This document shows, in pieces, positions 25,149 to 34,848 of a DNA stretch of 64,000 nucleotides (positions are counted from its first letter, which is position 1; each line of letters begins with the position of its first letter). A model generated the notes under the pieces. The model was given only the letters and a program-made list of their open reading frames with translations, did not search any database and was not told where the DNA came from. The position numbers and the translations under genes are program-made. Location: positions 31,879 to 95,878 of the forward strand of contig NZ_NXGI01000012.1 in the NCBI RefSeq assembly GCF_002993025.1. Reading direction: 5' to 3'. This stretch comes from Arcobacter cryaerophilus gv. crypticus. Its GTDB lineage: Bacteria > Campylobacterota > Campylobacteria > Campylobacterales > Arcobacteraceae.

Positions 25149-27971
25149 CTAAGCTCTTTCTACTCTACATAAACCACCTTTTGTTTCAGGGATTTGTGTA
25201 ACTATGTCATAACCGTAGTTAGTAACTGTATTTGCACTTTCACCTATTGCATAAGGAAGTGTTCCAGTTGGATATCTATGGCTTAAATCAACACCTTCCA
25301 TAATTCCAGCAAAGTGGAATGGTAGGAATACTCTATCGGGTGTAACAGAGTAAGAGTATTTTGCTTTAACTTTGATTTTTGTTCCATTTGGTGAATGAAT
25401 CCACATCATAGAACCATCTCTAATACCATGTCTTCCTGCTAAATCTGGATTAATATCACAGAACATTTCAGGTGTTAATCTAGCTAAATATTTACTAGCT
25501 CTATTTTCAACACCAGCACCATTTAGATTTACTAATCTTCCAGTTACAAGATTTGTTGGGAAATCTTTTGCCCAATCTTGTTTTGTCTGTTCACTAATAT
25601 ATCTAGTATCAACTCTCCAGTGATCTTTTTTATCTGCAAAACTTGGATAATCTTTAATTAAATCCGTTCTTGGAGTATGTAAAGGCTCTCTATGTTTTGG
25701 AATAGGATCAGCCCATTGCCAAACTTTTGCTCTTGCTTTTGCATTTCCATAAGGAGCAATTCCAGCTTCCATGCATTTTTCAACTATCAAGTTAGATTTA
25801 TCAACTTTCCAGTTTGCACCCATTTTTGCTTTTTCATCTTCACTTAAAGTAATTTTTAAAATAGCCTCAATATTCTCTTTTGTAATTTCTGGATATCCAC
25901 CATCTTGAACTCCACCAACTGGTGCTGAACCTTTAGGTGACAATAATGAAACTCCCTCATGCTCTAAACCAAAGTTTTGTCTAAATCCCATACCACCAAA
26001 TTTAACTGGTTTTGTAATGTCATAAAGATTTGGGCTACCTGAGTGTTTTTCTGTCCAACAAGGCCATGGTAAACCATAATACTCACCTGCCATATCTCCA
26101 TAACCAGCTAGTGAAATCTCATCAAACATATGCCAATTGTCAGTATGTTTTTTAAGTCTTTCTGCTCTCCATCCAGTTAATCCAATAGTTTTAATAATTC
26201 TAGATATCTCATTTGTTGCATCTTCTGGCCAAACAAAATCTTTACCTTTTTGCATTCCAGCAGTTAATTGATCATAAAACCCTAATCTTTTTGCTAATTC
26301 AAACATGATTTCTTGATCAGGTTTTGATTCATACATAGGTTTTACAACTTCATATCTCCATTGACCACTTCTATTTGTTGCAGTTACAGATCCCGCTGTT
26401 TCAAACTGAGTTGCTGCTGGTAAAATATAAACATCGTTTTGTTTATCAGTAATAATTGCACCCTCATTTACAAATGGGTCACAAAATACTGCTAATTCTA
26501 AATTATCTAAAGCCTCTTTTACTTTTTTTGTTTGAGCAGTTGAAGTAATTCCATTACCCATTACAAAAAGTGCTTTTAGATTAGTTCCAGCATTATGAAT
26601 AGCATCTTCACCTTCATTTCCAGCTAAAACTCCAGCCCACCAACGTGCAAGTGTAAATCCATTTTTACCCATCCAAGAAGGATCTTTAAATCTTCCCTTA
26701 AGCCAATCAAAATCAACTCCCCAAGAAGAAGCAAAATATTTCCATGAACCTTCAGCTAAACCGTAATATCCTGGAAGTGAATCTGATAAACAACCAAAGT
26801 CTGTTGCACCTTGAACATTATCATGACCTCTTAAAATATTAGTTCCACCACCTGCAACTCCCATATTTCCAAGAGCCAATTGTAAAATTGGTGCCATTCT
26901 TGTATTTGAAGTTCCTATTGTATGTTGAGTTAATCCCATAGCCCATACCAAAGTTCCAGGTTTTGATGCTGCATAAAGTTTTGTAATTTGAACTATTAAA
27001 TCAGCTTTAACTCCTGTTACATCAGCAACTCTTTCAATTGGCCAATTTTTAGCCTCTGCCATAATATCTTCCATACCATAAACTCTATCATTAATAAAGT
27101 TTTTGTCATGCCAACCATTTTCAAAAATGATATTTAACATTCCATACATAAATGGAATATCAGTACCTGGTCTAATTTGTGCATATAAATCTGCTTTTGC
27201 AGCAGTTTTAGTAAATCTTGGATCTACTACAATAATCTTTGCATTGTTTCTCTCTTTAGCTTTTAAAAAGTGTTGGAAACCAACTGGGTGATTAACCGCT
27301 GGATTTGCTCCAAAAATTATAATTGCTTTAGAGTTTTGAATATCTCCCAAAGAATTTGTCATAGCACCATAACCCCATGTATTTGCCACACCGGCAACTG
27401 TTGAGCTATGTCAAATTCTAGCTTGATGATCTATATTGTTTGTTCCAAACATAGCAGCAAATTTTCTATAGTAATATGCTTGCTCGTTATTAAATTTTGC
27501 TGATCCTAAAAACATTGCTGAATCAGGTCCATCTTTTTGTCTTAAATCTTCAAGTTTTGATGCAATATTATTTAAAGCGTCATCCCATGAAATTCTTTGC
27601 CATTGACCATTTTTCTTAACCATTGGATATTTTAATCTAACCTCTGATTTAACCATATCAATCATATCGGCACCTTTACAACAATGCCCTCCAAGTGATA
27701 CAGGATGATCTTGTGCTACCTCTTGTCTTACCCACACACCATTTTGAACTTCTGCAATAACACCACAACCAACTGAACATGCTGTACAAATTGTTTTTAC
27801 AATTTTCGAACCAGGAAAAGGATTTTTAATCTCTTCTTCTGTAGCTGCTCTAGTTGCTACTGTACTTGCAAAAGATGATGTAACTCCAAATGCTGTAGAA
27901 ACTGCTGCCATTTTTAAAAACGACCGTCTTCCTACTTTTGCATTTAAAGCTTCATATGTATTTGCTGACAT
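25149..27971 (-). CDS. fdhA: Formate dehydrogenase catalytic subunit, selenoprotein (Mo/W-bis-MGD)
   Basis: One 940-residue protein read through an in-frame TGA at 27413-27411 (codon 187). The context DHQARI-U-HSSTVAGVANTWG is the classic selenocysteine site of formate dehydrogenase, and the reading frame and homology continue on both sides. The N-terminus has a twin-arginine signal (GRRSFLKM) and then a [4Fe-4S] motif (CTACSVGCGV with a later CKGADM), followed by the molybdopterin oxidoreductase domains and a C-terminal dinucleotide-binding domain (NLVTGRLVNLNGAGVENR). A SECIS-like hairpin follows the TGA. The enzyme oxidises formate in the periplasm. It needs TorD, FdhD, Tup and SelD, all found in this window. 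Confidence 0.96.
27383..27397 (-). promoter_or_regulatory. Bacterial SECIS hairpin for the fdhA UGA
   Basis: On the minus strand, 13 bases after the TGA, TTGCC pairs with GGCAA around a GGTGT loop. The loop GGU falls at bases 19-21 after the UGA, the same place as in the E. coli fdhF element as I remember it. It would recruit SelB with selenocysteyl-tRNA. The structure is inferred by eye. Confidence 0.75.
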
Positions 27972-27989
27972 AAGCTTCTCCTACTAAAT

Positions 27990-28202
27990 TTATTTTGCGT
28001 TTTTATAAAACTCTTCCCAAGCCATAGTTTTTTTGTATAGAATCTCTTTTTTATTAGATTTTCCAACAATTACACCATTGTTTGAATCATCTTGAACAGA
28101 TGTTTCACCATTTCCAGCCAATAAAACAGTTCCAGTTGTAGCAACTGCAGCAGCTGTGATAATTGCTGCTTTTTTTGCAAAAGCTCTTCTACTTTCTTGC
28201 AC
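27990..28202 (-). CDS. Formate dehydrogenase-region Tat-signal small protein
   Basis: 70 residues, started at GTG with an unusually strong AAGGAGGT site. The N-terminus ESRRAFAKKAAIITAAAVATTG is a twin-arginine signal with a long alanine-rich core. The remainder is about 40 polar residues. It matches the family called formate dehydrogenase region TAT target, found next to fdhA in many Proteobacteria. Its role is unknown, perhaps a small subunit or escort. It starts the gene run into fdhA with an 18-base gap. Confidence 0.85.
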   Translation of the reverse strand: MQESRRAFAKKAAIITAAAVATTGTVLLAGNGETSVQDDSNNGVIVGKSNKKEILYKKTMAWEEFYKNAK

Positions 28203-28247
28203 GACTGACCTCCTTATAGAAATTAAGCCCCTCTAAACTTAAGAGAC

Positions 28248-28278
28248 TTTATAAAAAAAGCAAAACTTTTTTTATAAA
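28248..28278. terminator. 13-base-pair hairpin in the torD / fdh leader
   Basis: TTTATAAAAAAAG pairs perfectly with its complement around a CAAAA loop. It lies in the 98-base gap between torD and the Tat-target gene. On the minus strand the 3' arm is rich in T, so it can end or attenuate transcription from torD, or protect the fdhA message. Confidence 0.55.
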
Positions 28279-28282
28279 ATCC

Positions 28283-28304
28283 CTAAAAAGGAATACCTTT
28301 TTAG
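28283..28304. terminator. Hairpin at the torD stop codon
   Basis: A 9-base perfect stem (CTAAAAAGG with complement) and a 4-base loop overlap the torD stop. Together with the next hairpin it forms a tandem structure before the fdh structural genes. Confidence 0.5.
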
Positions 28305-29029
28305 TTTTTAGGACCTAAAGCTTTTAGTGCTCTGTTTTTCTCTCTTCTTTCTCTTTCTTCAGAAGATATATCTCCCCAATTATCAGTTACTTGTTTTTTA
28401 GCTTTATCTTTTTTCATCGGTTTTGTAACTTCTAAGTATAATCTTTCAAACTCAATAAATGAGTGAAAAACAACCATAAGTTCTTTATAAATATTTGCTT
28501 TTTTATGCTCATAAATACTTCTTGCAAACTCATCTACAAAAGGATTTAAAATCTGTTCAAAAATACAATGAACAGTATTTTCATACTGCTTTTCTCCAAG
28601 AGCAACTAAATTTGACAATTCAGACATTATTGAAAATATAAAGCCAACAGAATCTTCATATTCAAAATATCTCTTTTCATCTCGTCTAAGCTTTGTTTTT
28701 GCAACAAATTGAATCATCTCTACTCTTTTTTTACCAGATTCAACACCCTCTTCATAAAAAGAAGCTGTTTGTCTAACTTTTTCATAAACAGGATTATGAA
28801 AAATATCATCATACTCTTGTATTAAAGATTGATTTGAATCTTTATCCAAAAGATTTAAAATATTTTTGATAGACTCTTCAGAAACTTCATCCAAAGAGCT
28901 ATTTTTTAAAAGATTTAAAAGTCTAAAAAGTTCAAAATAGTTTTTTATATCTGAACTTGTAACAAAAAAGTTTGCAAATAAGTTGTAATATATCGCTCTA
29001 GCTTTATTTATAGATTGTGTATCTTGCAT
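28301..29029 (-). CDS. TorD/DmsD-family molybdoenzyme chaperone
   Basis: 242 residues, predicted all-helical. The central block YDDIFHNPVYEKVRQTASFYEEG corresponds to the TorD family signature (a tyrosine-acidic-FxNP run with an aromatic/EG continuation). The tail is highly charged. These chaperones bind the Tat signal and help load the cofactor before export; here the client is presumably FdhA. It lies nine bases after the polyferredoxin gene. Confidence 0.85.
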   Translation of the reverse strand: MQDTQSINKARAIYYNLFANFFVTSSDIKNYFELFRLLNLLKNSSLDEVSEESIKNILNLLDKDSNQSLIQEYDDIFHNPVYEKVRQTASFYEEGVESGKKRVEMIQFVAKTKLRRDEKRYFEYEDSVGFIFSIMSELSNLVALGEKQYENTVHCIFEQILNPFVDEFARSIYEHKKANIYKELMVVFHSFIEFERLYLEVTKPMKKDKAKKQVTDNWGDISSEERERREKNRALKALGPKN

Positions 29030-29038
29030 TTTTTATCC

Positions 29039-30715
29039 TTATTTTCTATTATCAAAATAGTTTTGCATCATAATTTTAGGCTTACAATTAGCACAACAAT
29101 ATAAACTTCTTACTTTTACAGGATCACTTGCAAAAATTGTTGCCATTTTAGATGCTATTTTTTCTATTGCTTTTGTTGTTGCAAATTCAACCCCACACTC
29201 AACACATGCAAAAAGTTTATCTTGTGCTAAAACACTCTCTTTAAACCAAGTTGGTTTTAATTCAATTACATCTTGTTTTATTGTTAAGCAATTTGTTTCA
29301 GGACAAGATACTTCACAATATCCACATGCTGTACAAATGCTTGGATTTATTCTTAAAGTATTATCACTAGCATCAGCAACTAAAGCTCCAACATTACAAG
29401 CACCTACACAAACTAGACATAAAGTACAAGTATCTTGATTTACTTCAACTTTTGCGTAATGAATATGTTCACCTGTTTTAATCTCTCCTAAATCATCATT
29501 TCCAACAATCTTTTGAACTCTATGAGAAAAAACTTCTCTTTTTTTGAATCCATCTTGATTGAAGTTAAAATAAGAGTTTTCCACAAAAGATACTTCTTTT
29601 AAAGCCAAAGCTAACTCATCTTCATTCATAGCAATTAAAACAGCATCTTTTTGGTATTTTTTTTGGTAAATATCATTTAATATTCTAATAGCATCTTTTG
29701 TACCTTTTGATAAAAAGTCACTATAAAAAACAACTTGAGAACCAGATATTTGAAGTAAAGTTAGAAGGGTTGCTTCATGTAAGAATTTTTCACCATCAAT
29801 TGCAAAAGGCAAGATATTTTCTTTAAGATTTATATTTAAATTATCCAAAGACATTTTTGAAGGAACAATTAAAGGGTGTGTCTCTTTATAAAACTTTGAT
29901 ATTTCATAAAGTGACTCTTTATTTGTAGGAGTATAATCTATTGCTCCACTTGGGCAAACACTTACACATCCACCACAACCATGACAATCTACTTGAGAAA
30001 AAGTTAGAGTTTTTGTTGTATCATCTTTAGTAATAGCAACAGTTGGGCAAACCTCTTCACACTTACTACAAATTACCTCTCTTCTTCCATCATATTGACA
30101 AATAGTTTTATCATAAGTTGTAAATTTTCTATATGAGAATGAGTTTATATTATCTTTCAATATTTTAACTACTTCATCTATACTACTTAAGTTTGGATCA
30201 AAAACTCCAATTCTCTCTTTAGGAGATGGTTTTGCATCAAACCAAACAATTTGAGAAACTCTTAAAGTTATATCTTTATGGCTATCTTTTACAACTACTT
30301 CAAAATTTCCAATTTCACCACTAATAGTTTTTAAAATAGTTTCATCTATTTTAAAGAGTTCAAAGTCATCTTTAGATATTTTTGAAGTAAAACTATCATA
30401 CTCCTCTTGGTTTTTAGTAATTAACAAAACCTCTTTTGAAATATCAACACTATGGGAAATATCTTGTGCAAAATCAAATCTTGTAGCATTTATCTCATAC
30501 AGCTTTAAAACATTTTCTATTTTTTTTGATAAATTATCTTGTGAATTTTTAATATAAAAGTCTATCTCTGAAGCAATAAATTCAGAGTTCACATCTTTTG
30601 AGTTTGATATTAAAAAACTTTTATCTTTAATATCATCTAAACTAGTAGCTACTTGGATTTTTTCACTTAAAGGGAAATCCAACCCGTTTTTATTATGGTA
30701 TATATACTCTTGCAT
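29039..30715 (-). CDS. Multi-cluster 4Fe-4S polyferredoxin of the formate dehydrogenase operon
   Basis: 558 residues. Cysteine groups seen in order: CSKCEEVCP (about residue 215), CHGCGGCVSVCP, CTLCLVCVGACN, CTACGYCEVSCP and a C-terminal CVECG with CCANCKP. At least four [4Fe-4S] sites plus a possible metal site are expected. There is no signal peptide or membrane helix, so it is cytosolic. Homologues sit at the head of fdh operons in this phylum. It may donate or accept electrons during maturation or link formate oxidation to the cytoplasm. It is the first gene of the minus-strand series. Confidence 0.85.
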   Translation of the reverse strand: MQEYIYHNKNGLDFPLSEKIQVATSLDDIKDKSFLISNSKDVNSEFIASEIDFYIKNSQDNLSKKIENVLKLYEINATRFDFAQDISHSVDISKEVLLITKNQEEYDSFTSKISKDDFELFKIDETILKTISGEIGNFEVVVKDSHKDITLRVSQIVWFDAKPSPKERIGVFDPNLSSIDEVVKILKDNINSFSYRKFTTYDKTICQYDGRREVICSKCEEVCPTVAITKDDTTKTLTFSQVDCHGCGGCVSVCPSGAIDYTPTNKESLYEISKFYKETHPLIVPSKMSLDNLNINLKENILPFAIDGEKFLHEATLLTLLQISGSQVVFYSDFLSKGTKDAIRILNDIYQKKYQKDAVLIAMNEDELALALKEVSFVENSYFNFNQDGFKKREVFSHRVQKIVGNDDLGEIKTGEHIHYAKVEVNQDTCTLCLVCVGACNVGALVADASDNTLRINPSICTACGYCEVSCPETNCLTIKQDVIELKPTWFKESVLAQDKLFACVECGVEFATTKAIEKIASKMATIFASDPVKVRSLYCCANCKPKIMMQNYFDNRK

Positions 30716-30857
30716 AACCTATGCCCTTAATTTTAGTAAAAAATATTTTACCATATTCTATATATAAAGAAGTTAAATAAACCTGAATTTATATAGTAAA
30801 AAGTATCATATTACAATTAAACTGAGAGTTTTAAACACAAACAATGTAAACTTATGA

Positions 30858-32009
30858 ATGATTAAAAAAGTTTTATTTGTTTCACTTATTATTGTTTTTA
30901 TATTTCTAATTAATTTTGAAAAAAATAACTCAAAAAATGAAATATTAATAGCTTCATCTATGCCACAAAGTTCTGCTTTGAAAGCTTGGGGAGATGCTGT
31001 TTTTATAGCTACAAATAGTTATTTTAACTATGCAAATGATAATAATTTGATAAAAGATAAAAAACTTGTTTTAAAAGTTCTTGATGATAAATATGAACCT
31101 GATTTAACATATGAAAATATAACAAACCTTTTAAAAGATGATATTCTAGCTTTTTATGGAATAGTTGGAACTCCTACAAACAGTAGAGTAATTTCAATTA
31201 TAAAAGAGAGTCAAATTCCATACTTTGCACCATTTTCAGGAGCAAGCTTTTTAAGAGATACAAATCTTTCAAACATAATAAACTTTAGACCTTCCTACAA
31301 ACAAGAACTAGAAAATCTTTTAGATTATATTGTAGATGAAAGAAAATTAGAAAAAATAGCAATTTTTTATCAAAATGATGAGTATGGAGAAGAGGGATAT
31401 ATTTCAACTTTAGAAATCCTAAAAAACAAAAATATAAATCTATTATCAACAGGTACATACAAAAGAAATACTCTTTCAATAAGTCATGCTTTTAATGAAA
31501 TAAAAAACTCCAAACCAGAAGTAATAGTAATGATTGGAGCATATAAAGCAAACTCTTTATTTATTAAAAAAGCAAAAAATGATGAAGTTTTAAAAAATGT
31601 AATCTTTTGCAATATCTCATTTGGAGATGCAAACTCTATTGTAAAAGAGCTAGAAACTACAAATACAGATACAAAAAATCTTATATTTTCCCAAATCGTA
31701 CCAAACTACAATGATAAATCTTTAAAAATAGTACAAGAGTATCAAGAAATTATGCAAAAATATTCAAAAGATAGTCCGCTTGGATTCATATCATTTGAGG
31801 CATATTTAGCTTCAAAAGTTTTGGTAAATCAAATATCAAAAATTGAAAAATCAGGAAAATTAAACTCAAAAAATCTATTAAATACTCTAAAAAATCCTCC
31901 AAAAAATATTTTGTATGAATTAGAATTAGATTTTAAAAACAATCAACTTCTAAATAAAACATATCTTTTTGAGTATGAAAATGGAAACTTTAAAGAAATT
32001 AAAAGATGA
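30858..32009 (+). CDS. Periplasmic substrate-binding protein (LivK/type 1 fold), probable sensor partner
   Basis: 383 residues with an N-terminal hydrophobic signal or anchor (VLFVSLIIVFIFLI). The pattern of a type 1 periplasmic binding protein is clear: ILIASSMPQSSALKAWG, FYGIVGTPTNSRVISII and IAIFYQNDEYGEEGY are family blocks. No ABC permease or ATPase is nearby. The stop overlaps the histidine kinase start (ATGA), so the likely role is to present a bound ligand to that kinase. The ligand is unknown. The divergent fdh operon shares the 142-base spacer upstream. Confidence 0.85.
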   Translation: MIKKVLFVSLIIVFIFLINFEKNNSKNEILIASSMPQSSALKAWGDAVFIATNSYFNYANDNNLIKDKKLVLKVLDDKYEPDLTYENITNLLKDDILAFYGIVGTPTNSRVISIIKESQIPYFAPFSGASFLRDTNLSNIINFRPSYKQELENLLDYIVDERKLEKIAIFYQNDEYGEEGYISTLEILKNKNINLLSTGTYKRNTLSISHAFNEIKNSKPEVIVMIGAYKANSLFIKKAKNDEVLKNVIFCNISFGDANSIVKELETTNTDTKNLIFSQIVPNYNDKSLKIVQEYQEIMQKYSKDSPLGFISFEAYLASKVLVNQISKIEKSGKLNSKNLLNTLKNPPKNILYELELDFKNNQLLNKTYLFEYENGNFKEIKR

Positions 32010-33586
32010 AAAAAGTTTTAAACTATTTTAATAACTTAAAATTTTCATACAAAGCAAATTTTCTAATTTTTATAATTGCCTGCGGAATGTTTACTATTAT
32101 AATACTATCTCAATTATCTATTTTTATTTTAAAAAATGATTTTGATACACTTTTTGATAAAAGAACAAAAACTCTAATAAAACTTGAAAATATAAATGAT
32201 TCATATAAAATAAATATTCAAAATACTTTAAGTGAATTTGAGAAAAATAATCTAAACTATGAACAAACTTTGGAAATTTTGCAAATAGCAAATGAGATTA
32301 TAAATAAAAATTGGAGTGAATATAAAAACAACTCATATTCTACAAATACTAATTTTGTAATAAATTATATACAAAAATATTTTTCAAATAAAAACTACTA
32401 TAAAAATGAGTTAATAAAAAATTTAAATATCCAAAATGTTGATGATAAAATGGCTAAAATATTACATTATTTAAATGATATAAAACAAAAAAATAATAAA
32501 GAATACTTTACAAATTTAAATTTTGAAATAGATGCTATTTTGGTGTATCTAGGAAGTTTGGTAAATTATGATTTAAATTTAGCAATAAATGAAAAAAGAG
32601 ATACCGATAATATTTTTCATCTTATAACAATTTTTTCTTTTATATCTATATTTTTAGTTGTTTTATTTACAATAATTTTATCTTTATTTATAACTGTACA
32701 CTTGAGAAAAATTCACGATTTACAAGAAAAAATTGTAGAAGATAAAACTAAAGAGCTAAAAGAGTTAAATGCAAACTTAGAATTAAAAATATCTCAAGAG
32801 GTTTCAAAAAATAGAAAAAAAGATATTATTATGTTTCAACAAGCAAGATTTGCAAGCTTAGGAGAAATGCTAAACAATATAGCACATCAATGGAGACAAC
32901 CTTTGGGTTCTTTATCTATGATTATTCAAAGTTTTCAAACAAAAATGAGACTAAATAAACTTTCACTCGATTTTGTAGAACAAAAAGTTGCAGATGCCCT
33001 ACTTTTAGCACACAATATGTCAAATACACTTGATGATTTTAAAAACTTTTTCAGTCCAAATAAATCAAAAAATAGCTTTTTTATAAAAGATTGTGTAGAA
33101 AATTCAATAGAATTATCAAAATATTTTTTAAATAAAGAGCATATAAAAGTAGATTTAATTGTAAAAAAAGATGTAAAAATATATAGCTTTGAAAATGAAC
33201 TATCTCATGTTTTTTTAAATATAATATCAAATTCAAAAGATGCTTTAATAAACAATATTTCTAAAGATAATAGAGTAATAAGAATTATTGTAAATTGCAA
33301 AAAAGATTTTGTTTTTGTAAATATTAGTGATAATGGTGGTGGAATTCCTGCACTTATTATGCCAAAAATATTTGAACCATATTACACAACAAAATATAAA
33401 AGTGCAGGAACTGGAATTGGACTTTATATGTCAAAGCAGATTATTGAAAAACATATAAAAGGGCAAATTTCTTGTAAAAATGTCGAAATTATTATAGATA
33501 ATCAAATATGCAAAGGAACATCATTTTTGATAAAAATACCAATAAATAAAGAAATTATTGAAGATAAAAAGGAAAAAAATGAATAA
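32006..33586 (+). CDS. Membrane sensor histidine kinase
   Basis: 526 residues. Two membrane helices (about 17-40 and 207-232) enclose a 165-residue periplasmic domain. A coiled coil leads to the phosphoacceptor box NIAHQWRQPLG (His294). The ATPase domain has the N box LNIISNSKDAL, G1 DNGGGIP, F box FEPYYTTK and G2 GTGIGLYM. It is coupled by overlaps to the binding protein and to the response regulator. The periplasmic domain is not a recognised sensor fold, which agrees with sensing through the binding protein. Confidence 0.93.
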   Translation: MKKVLNYFNNLKFSYKANFLIFIIACGMFTIIILSQLSIFILKNDFDTLFDKRTKTLIKLENINDSYKINIQNTLSEFEKNNLNYEQTLEILQIANEIINKNWSEYKNNSYSTNTNFVINYIQKYFSNKNYYKNELIKNLNIQNVDDKMAKILHYLNDIKQKNNKEYFTNLNFEIDAILVYLGSLVNYDLNLAINEKRDTDNIFHLITIFSFISIFLVVLFTIILSLFITVHLRKIHDLQEKIVEDKTKELKELNANLELKISQEVSKNRKKDIIMFQQARFASLGEMLNNIAHQWRQPLGSLSMIIQSFQTKMRLNKLSLDFVEQKVADALLLAHNMSNTLDDFKNFFSPNKSKNSFFIKDCVENSIELSKYFLNKEHIKVDLIVKKDVKIYSFENELSHVFLNIISNSKDALINNISKDNRVIRIIVNCKKDFVFVNISDNGGGIPALIMPKIFEPYYTTKYKSAGTGIGLYMSKQIIEKHIKGQISCKNVEIIIDNQICKGTSFLIKIPINKEIIEDKKEKNE

Positions 33587-34238
33587 AAATCTAGATATTT
33601 TAAAAAATATTAATATTTTATACCTAGAAGATGATGAGAATCTTCTAAAGCACACTAGTGATATTTTAGAAGATTTTGTAGCAAATATTTATGGGGTTCA
33701 AAATACTATTGATGCTATGAATATTTTACTTGAAAAAAAAGTAGATGTAATAATAAGTGATATTTTGCTTGAAAATGAAAATGGTATCAATTTTTTAAAA
33801 TATATAAAAAGTAAAGATATCCAAATACCTGCAATTTTAACAACCGCACATACCGACACAAACTATTTAATAGAATCAATTAAACTAAAAGTTGAAAACT
33901 ATCTTTTAAAACCAATAAATATTAATGAACTTTTAAGTAGTTTACATGATGTTGTTTTGCCAAAAATACAAGAAAAAGAGATAAAAAAGAATAGTAATAT
34001 TATAAAAACAATTGGAGCAATTACAGATAGTAAACAAGTTGAAATTATAAAATATATTTTTAATAATCTTGATGAAAATAATAACTTTTTTGGCTCTTAT
34101 AGTGAAATTATGGATAAATTTTCTATTTCTAAACCAACTTTGATTAAACTATTTAAAGATTTAGCTGATAAAGATATATTAGTTAAAACTCAACATAAAA
34201 CTTATCAATTTGATGAAAAATCTTTAGAAAATATTTAA
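33579..34238 (+). CDS. Response regulator with winged-helix-like output
   Basis: 219 residues from ATG 33579, which has an AAAAGGA site; a longer frame exists but lacks one. The receiver has acidic Glu/Asp at 17-19, phosphoacceptor Asp61 (VIISDILLE), the Thr of LTTAHT and Lys of LLKPI. The C-terminal about 75 residues look like a winged helix (EIMDKFSISKPTLIKLFKDL then a wing) rather than OmpR or NarL type. It likely binds DNA. Targets are unknown; the neighbouring fdh operon is one candidate. Confidence 0.88.
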   Translation: MNKNLDILKNINILYLEDDENLLKHTSDILEDFVANIYGVQNTIDAMNILLEKKVDVIISDILLENENGINFLKYIKSKDIQIPAILTTAHTDTNYLIESIKLKVENYLLKPININELLSSLHDVVLPKIQEKEIKKNSNIIKTIGAITDSKQVEIIKYIFNNLDENNNFFGSYSEIMDKFSISKPTLIKLFKDLADKDILVKTQHKTYQFDEKSLENI

Positions 34239-34242
34239 ACTT

Positions 34243-34518
34243 TTATTCATGACTTTTTGTAGAAACCTCTACACCTTGGTATGAAGTTGTTTTAATTGCT
34301 TCTAAAATATCTTCTATTTTTACTTTTTGGCTATAAATAACTGTTACTTCTTTTGTATTAAGTCTAGCACTTACTTTTTCAACTCCTTCAAGTTTTGAAA
34401 TAGCCTGTTTAACAGCTGTTGTACATAAAGGACAATGCATTCCTTCAACTTTAAAAACTGAAATTTGTGAAGAAAAAACAAAGCTAAAAAAGATAAAAAA
34501 CAGAACTAAAATTCTCAT
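34243..34518 (-). CDS. Periplasmic heavy-metal-associated (MerP-like) protein
   Basis: 91 residues with a signal peptide (LVLFFIFFSFVFSS) and one HMA domain with the metal motif GMHCPLCTTA. The domain fold is beta-alpha-beta-beta-alpha-beta as in MerP and copper chaperones. It follows the merT-like gene by three bases. No merA or merR lies nearby, so mercury is not assured; Cu, Hg or other thiophilic metals are possible. Confidence 0.85.
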   Translation of the reverse strand: MRILVLFFIFFSFVFSSQISVFKVEGMHCPLCTTAVKQAISKLEGVEKVSARLNTKEVTVIYSQKVKIEDILEAIKTTSYQGVEVSTKSHE

Positions 34519-34521
34519 AAT

Positions 34522-34848
34522 CTACTCCATAAAAAGTGGTAAAATCTCTGGATAAAAAAGCAATAACAAAATTGATATAAAAAATATTAAAACTAAAATA
34601 TAAGTTCTGAATCTAACTTTTTTATCACAACTACATGATATTTTTTTATTAAAATTATAAATTGATATCAAAAAAAATATAATTGCTAAAATAGCAAGTG
34701 GAACTCTAGTATACTCTAAAGTAGTAAAATAGCTTAAAACTCCACTTGATACTCCAAAAAATATAAACAATAATGCTGGCAAACAACAAATAGTTGATAA
34801 TAGTGCAGTAAAAACTGCACCAATTATCACTAACTTATTTTGTTTCAT
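34522..34848 (-). CDS. MerT-like membrane metal transporter
   Basis: 108 residues with three hydrophobic helices. The first carries the vicinal cysteine pair LLSTICCLPALLF typical of MerT, and a second Cys pair (SCSCDKK) lies in the loop after helix two. MerT carries Hg(II) from MerP across the inner membrane. The start overlaps the transglutaminase stop by four bases, and the MerP-like gene follows. Confidence 0.85.
   Translation of the reverse strand: MKQNKLVIIGAVFTALLSTICCLPALLFIFFGVSSGVLSYFTTLEYTRVPLAILAIIFFLISIYNFNKKISCSCDKKVRFRTYILVLIFFISILLLLFYPEILPLFME

Noticed and set aside
27390-27410. fdhA as a pseudogene or two separate genes broken by a stop
   Set aside because: The stop is a TGA exactly at the known Sec position, both sides are intact, and a SECIS-like hairpin follows.
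34243-34848. A full mercury resistance operon
   Set aside because: Only MerT- and MerP-like proteins are present; no mercuric reductase or MerR was found in the window.
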